Shown: one piece after another, positions 40,501-43,500 of the stretch
Numbering within the stretch: position 1 is the stretch's first letter
Layout of the letters: every line of letters begins with the position of its first letter
Assembly (NCBI GenBank): GCA_038380435.1
Contig: JAWZYU010000024.1
Span: forward strand, 53,282,613 to 53,346,612
From: Ryuthela nishihirai
Lineage: Eukaryota > Arthropoda > Arachnida > Araneae > Heptathelidae
Length of the DNA stretch: 64,000 bases
Direction of reading: 5' to 3'
Made by a program: the position numbers and the translations under genes
The notes under the pieces: generated by a model
What the model was told of the DNA's origin: nothing
The model's input: only the letters and a program-made list of their open reading frames with translations
Databases searched by the model: none

Positions 40501-43500
40501 CACGTTAAAGAACACGCTGAATGGCCTTGACGGGGGCTACCATGTCTCCCAACAGCTGTTCCAGTGGGTCCCCTCCCCCAACCTTCTCCGAGCCTTCGGG
40601 GTCCATGTGACCTGGCCATTTAGCCCATGGTGTGCAAAAAAGTGCCGCTCAGAGGTAAAACAACCCAACCCAATCTATAGATGCTGAGATAAGATTTCTT
40701 AATTTACCTTTAATCTATCATTATGAAGTTTTTAAAGTGATTGATATCCAGGATTACTAATATTGTTAACAATACAGAATTTGGTTCCATCTATTTTTCG
40801 ATTATTTTGATCTCATTGAAACACTGTACATGATTTCTCACTTCAAAACCTACCAAAACATTTTTTTTTTAATTTTGCTTCCGATTTTCATTTTCTGTAG
40901 GTGACACTGTGTATGGCAGAATCATGATGGATCCGACGCAGAACCTCGGCGAGTCGTTCTTCGTGAACGTGGAAAAATGTTTTCTCTGCACTGGTGTGGA
41001 CGGTTACATTCCAAAGTATGATCCGGAGAGCAACGAATATGGCTGCGTGACGGATTCCAACAATCTCTTGCATGCCTTCAAAATCATTGTGAGTGGAAAA
41101 GTAGCCATTTTTATTTAAACACGTCGGAATTTCGTACAGTTTACGGTAACATTTTTGAAGAGTATTTTAACTTTACCTTTACCATTCATTCACACTTTTC
41201 GTAAATTGTTAGCATGAAATTCGTCTGAAATGTTTTTCGTTATTTATCACACTTGTTTGGGCGTTTGGAGCAATGTCCGGTTTCTGGTTTTTACGCCTAG
41301 TTCGAATACCCTATATTTCCTTCAACTCTAAGCTAGCTTTTAGACTAGTTTTTAGACTTAACTACCGTATATTTCCGCAGATAAGACGAGGTATAAATTT
41401 TCGTCAAAGTTTTATAGTTTTAGCATATATCTGTCCTATAAGACGACCCCAAACTATCAACGGCCTATGAATTTAGTTTCGATCGGCGATCATCATCTGG
41501 ATAATAATACTGTATAGCGTATACGGAATTATGTCCTATTCGCAAACATTCGCACTGATTCGGGCATTCGGGTAATGACTATTCACAAAAGCTTGACTAT
41601 TCACAAAAGCGTCGTATGGGCTATTCTATTTTGTGGACATACCCTCTCTGTACTAGTAAATAATTACGGTTTGTCCGTTTTTTCCTCAGTAGCTCAATAA
41701 ACATAACTTTTAATATTTATTTTGTTTTAGTATTGTTTTACTATTACAATGTAATGTATTATTTACTATTACAATGTAATGTATTATCATATAACGTATT
41801 TAAATAATATGATAGATTTTTCGATAAGTTGTAGTAATAATGGTTTCAATTTACATAAATTTCAATCTAATTTTTTTTGTATCTGTCCTATAAGACGACC
41901 CGGTTTTTGGGGGCTTTTTTTTATGATTCAACTATCGTCTTATCTGCGGAAATATACGGTATATAGCTAAAATATAAGCTGCTCTGTGCCTTATAAGTTT
42001 GAAATATATTTTGTACCATCAGCCTCAGATGCATCAAATACATATTGAGTAAATTCGATTCATCCACAATACAGAGACATTGGTCCCAAAGTGGTGCAGA
42101 GACAGGGAGCAAAGGTTAAACAAGGGGCTGTGTTGTACTTTTGGAAAAATGTTGATTAGAAAGAGAGTATTTTGAGAAAAAATATCTATCAGATTCAAAA
42201 GTTACGATGCACCAAGAGTCGTTAAAATAAGACCGCCCCATCCCGGGACTCGAACCCAGACCCCAGGCAGTTGCAGAGTCACAGTGGGTCAACGCGATAC
42301 TTCTGCGCCACCAGGGCAGAGTTTTGAAATCACAGGGTTAAGTATCCTATGCATAACCTTTTTATGCATGATATTCTACGTTATTATTGAATTAATAACC
42401 TTATCTTTTTTTTTACTTCTTGCAGCATATCATATACTGATGGTGCCGACAGAAGCTGCCTAAAACGATAAGACATGTTCTTCGGCACGTTTCGTTCTCT
42501 GCCTTTTGGGCAAAGGATGCTTTTGAAGACCGACTGACAATCTTATTTACATATTCAATAATTAGGAGGAAAGGGATTAGCTCCTGTGCAATTCATAACG
42601 CCAACTAATTGTAGTTACTGACCTCGTGCTTGATCGCTAAATGCTCGGCCTCACTTTCGATGAGCTAATGAATCGTGAAATGCGAAACTAAAAACAGGTT
42701 ATTTCGTCGCTACATTGACTAAATAGCTGCAGTTCCCGTTCACCGGTTTAACATAGCGGGTGCTTAATAAAGTTGGGTTGTTTTACCTCTGAGCGGCATT
42801 TTTTTGCACACCATGGGCTAAATCGCCAGGTCACACCATGGGCTAAATCGCCAGGTCACACCATGGGCTAAATCGCCCGAAGGCTCAGAGAAGGATGGGG
42901 GAGGGGACCCACTGGAACAGCTGTTATGAGACAGATGGTAGCTTCCCGTCAAGGCCATCCAACGTGTTCTTTAATGTGCACAGGTTATGGCTCTCCCACA
43001 CACGGAGCCACGGCTTAACGTCCCATCCGACGGACGGCGGCCTTTCCAAGCCCATCGGTGTCCCCTACTGACCGTGGGCAGGGCGGGGAATTCTGCGGAG
43101 ATAAATCTCAACGCTGACCCAGCTGGGACTCGAACCTGGTAACTACAGATTACGAGCCTGGCGCGCTACCGACTGAGCCACCCCCGCCCCCTGCTTAATA
43201 AAGAAGTAAAGGTAAAAAAGTCTTTTAACTTTATTATTGCATTTGGTATACGTTGGTTGATGCTAAGAAGTATTTTAATAAACTCTTTAGCGTTGAACTC
43301 TGAGAAAAAGAACGATGAATTTTTGTTTCCTCTGCCCATAGGATAAAGGTGCTCCTAGATCAGTGACGAGATCATTCCGCAACATTCCTTTCAACGCAGT
43401 TTTGGCTTCAGATGACAATGGAGAAGGAATCGAGTATCTCAGGAGGCAACCAGCAGCAGATGGATTCCATTTTGATTCGGCTCCACTCTTTCAGGTCAGT

